Under the pieces are notes generated by a model. It was not told the origin of the DNA, searched no databases, and saw nothing but the letters and a program-made list of their open reading frames with translations. This document shows positions 62,677 to 64,000 of a stretch of 64,000 nucleotides of DNA, in pieces (position 1 is the stretch's first letter; each line of letters begins with the position of its first letter). This DNA comes from Hamadaea tsunoensis DSM 44101 (GTDB lineage: Bacteria; Actinomycetota; Actinomycetes; Mycobacteriales; Micromonosporaceae): assembly GCF_000428945.1 (NCBI RefSeq), contig NZ_AUAX01000005.1, positions 1 through 64,000 on the forward strand. Direction: 5' to 3'. Made by a program: the position numbers and the translations under genes.

Positions 62677-63690
62677 TTGGACACCATGTTCTGGGCCGTT
62701 CTCGCGGTGATCATCGTCGCGATGTTGTTCGACTTCACGAACGGCTTCCACGACGCCGCGAACGCGATCGCGACCAGCGTGTCGACCCGGGCGCTCACTC
62801 CGCGTGTCGCCCTGGCGGTGGCCGCGATCGGCAACTTCGTCGGCGCCCACCTCGGCGGGCGGGTCGCGGCCACGGTCGGCAGCGGCATCGTCAAGCTCCC
62901 GGCCGGCACCGCGGGCCTGGCCATCGTCTTCGCCGGCGTGGTCGGCGCGATCGGCTGGAACCTGCTGACCTGGTACTTCGGCATCCCCTCGTCGTCCTCG
63001 CACGCGCTCATCGGCGGCCTGGTCGGCTCGACGGTCTGCTCGTTCCTCTTCGACGTCCAGGGCACGAAGGTGCTCTGGGGCATGATCGTGCAGAAGGTCG
63101 TCATCCCCATGGTGGTCTCGCCGATCACGGGCTTCGTCCTCGGCGCGCTGGCGATGCTCGCGATCATGTGGATCTTCCGCAACGGCATGCCCGGCCGGCT
63201 GAACCGCGGCTTCCGGCACGCCCAGACGGTCTCGGCGGTCGCGATGTCGGTCGGTCACGGCATGCAGGACGCCGCGAAGACCATGGGCATCGTGGTCCTG
63301 GCCCTCTACACGGGCGGCTACCAGGACAGCGCGACGCACGTTCCGCAGTGGGTCTACTGGACCTCGGCGACCATGCTCGCCCTGGGCACGTTCTCCGGCG
63401 GCGCGCGGATCATCCGCACGCTCGGCCGGAAGATCATCGATCTGGGTCCGGCCGAAGGCTTCGCGGCCGAGGCCGTCGCCAGCGTCGTGCTCTACACCGC
63501 CACCTGGCTGAAGGCCCCGATCTCCACCACCCACACGATCACCTCGGCGATCATGGGCGTGGGCGCCACCAAGAAGGTCTCGGCCGTACGCTGGGGCGTG
63601 GCGGGGAACATCGTGACCGCGTGGGTCCTGACGTTCCCCGGTGCCGGACTCGTCGCCGCCGTGACCTATCTGATCCTGCACCTGTTCTGA
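62677..63690 (+). CDS. pit: Low-affinity inorganic phosphate transporter, Pit family
   Basis: The 337-residue membrane protein has about ten helices with the two Pit repeats: MLFDFTNGFHDAANAIATSV in the first half and GHGMQDAAKTMGIVVLAL in the second, matching the conserved GFHDAAN/GxxDAxK signature. It carries out metal-phosphate:proton symport. Start TTG 62677 follows AAGGAG (62662-62667) at nine bases; the ATG at 62686 is too far from it. It is cotranscribed with the DUF47 gene. It ends 46 bases before the convergent nitrobindin gene. Confidence 0.94.
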   Translation: MDTMFWAVLAVIIVAMLFDFTNGFHDAANAIATSVSTRALTPRVALAVAAIGNFVGAHLGGRVAATVGSGIVKLPAGTAGLAIVFAGVVGAIGWNLLTWYFGIPSSSSHALIGGLVGSTVCSFLFDVQGTKVLWGMIVQKVVIPMVVSPITGFVLGALAMLAIMWIFRNGMPGRLNRGFRHAQTVSAVAMSVGHGMQDAAKTMGIVVLALYTGGYQDSATHVPQWVYWTSATMLALGTFSGGARIIRTLGRKIIDLGPAEGFAAEAVASVVLYTATWLKAPISTTHTITSAIMGVGATKKVSAVRWGVAGNIVTAWVLTFPGAGLVAAVTYLILHLF

Positions 63691-63736
63691 GCCGGCACCT
63701 GCGCTGAGCCTGCACCTGCGCTGCGCAGGGTGCGGA

Positions 63737-64000
63737 TCAGCCGCCGACGCGTACCAGGCGGGCGCTCAGGTGGCTCTGCATCGGCTGGCCCACGGCGGCC
63801 ATGTCGTGCGCGTACAGCAGCTCGCCGTTGACGATGCCGAACAGGCGTACGCCGCCGCGGACCTCCTTCGCGGTCGGCGTACGCACGATCGCGTCCGTCG
63901 ACACCTCGAGCCGGGGCGGGTTGACCTCGGCCCGGCCGAGGTAGAGCTCCATGATCCCGGTCGGGGTCATCATCAGCATCTCGACCTCGTCGCCGCCGGC
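63737..64000 (-). CDS. Nitrobindin/FABP-family heme-binding protein, 3' part
   Basis: Only the C-terminal 87 residues or so lie inside the window; the reading frame stays open through the right edge. The sequence EMLMMTPTGIMELYLGRAEV, LEVSTDAIVRTPTAKEV, RLFGIVNGELLYAHDMAAVG and QPMQSHLSARLVRV fits the C-terminal half of nitrobindin-like beta barrels (also called peroxynitrite isomerases). These bind heme with a conserved histidine; HLSARL is the family's usual ending and its histidine is the probable ligand. The N-terminal GxWxGxGxG motif would be outside the window. Confidence in the family is good, despite truncation. Confidence 0.86.
   Translation of the reverse strand, partial: AGGDEVEMLMMTPTGIMELYLGRAEVNPPRLEVSTDAIVRTPTAKEVRGGVRLFGIVNGELLYAHDMAAVGQPMQSHLSARLVRVGG

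Overview
The window is GC-rich DNA from an actinomycete. GTG and TTG starts are common, genes are tightly packed, and strongly G/C third positions create long false ORFs on the opposite strand. SAM-IV and SAM-I riboswitches, a DUF3263 protein, a GroEL2 ending in GGGDMDF with CIRCE operators, a MsiK-type ATPase and dense use of the word GTACGC all fit Micromonosporaceae or close relatives (Actinoplanes/Dactylosporangium-like). The genus is an inference. From memory only, the order nagA-sugar kinase ... thrC ... cold-shock gene-groEL2 resembles the core of the Streptomyces chromosome, so this looks like chromosome rather than plasmid or prophage. No insertion-sequence transposase, phage gene or CRISPR array was seen.

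Layout. 1-730: mosaic of intergenic repeats. 788-2167: fumarase. 2429-8044: IclR regulator diverging from a four-gene D-glucarate operon (KdgD, GudD, an uncharacterised protein, ketoglutarate semialdehyde dehydrogenase) that carries glucarate to 2-oxoglutarate. 8152-9570: P-loop kinase, HAD phosphatase and tRNA-Thr. 9817-18813: sugar-import ATPase, a very repetitive secreted protein, a CASTOR/POLLUX-like channel, secreted phospholipase A2, a DUF4032 kinase-like protein, a secreted trypsin-like protease and a PAP2 phosphatase. 19688-22798: GlcNAc-6-phosphate deacetylase and ROK kinase diverging from a DeoR regulator. 22896-30461: DUF3263 protein, WYL regulator and MFS exporter, an unusual hydrolase-ABC ATPase fusion with its permease, and two secreted proteins. 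30544-33872: SAM-I riboswitch, threonine synthase, acetyltransferase, SH3-domain secreted protein. 34338-39390: TetR/PaaN pair, serine hydrolase, cold-shock protein, membrane protein. 39457-42945: CIRCE-controlled groEL, DUF4031, HD hydrolase, CutC. 43251-52539: sugar MFS transporter, acetyltransferase, GlcD-like oxidase, GlpD, a polytopic subtilisin, FUSC-type transporter. 52670-57944: SAM-IV-controlled PLP enzyme, PrsW protease, AI-2E transporter, orphan GroES-like protein. 58197-64000: DinG-type helicase, DUF402 protein, polyphosphate kinase 2, PhoU-like protein with Pit phosphate transporter, and the 3' part of a nitrobindin gene.

The most striking structure is non-coding. Several families of palindromic repeats, most built around the inverted word CAAGATC/GATCTTG, fill nearly every convergent (tail-to-tail) gap wider than about 50 bp. 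Two families keep their stems by compensatory base changes between copies, and three of the four long mosaics are bounded by inverted TGTCCCGGG/CCCGGGACA ends. Divergent promoters instead carry compact operator-like repeats: an IclR direct repeat, DeoR inverted repeats and a 9-bp palindrome next to the WYL regulator.
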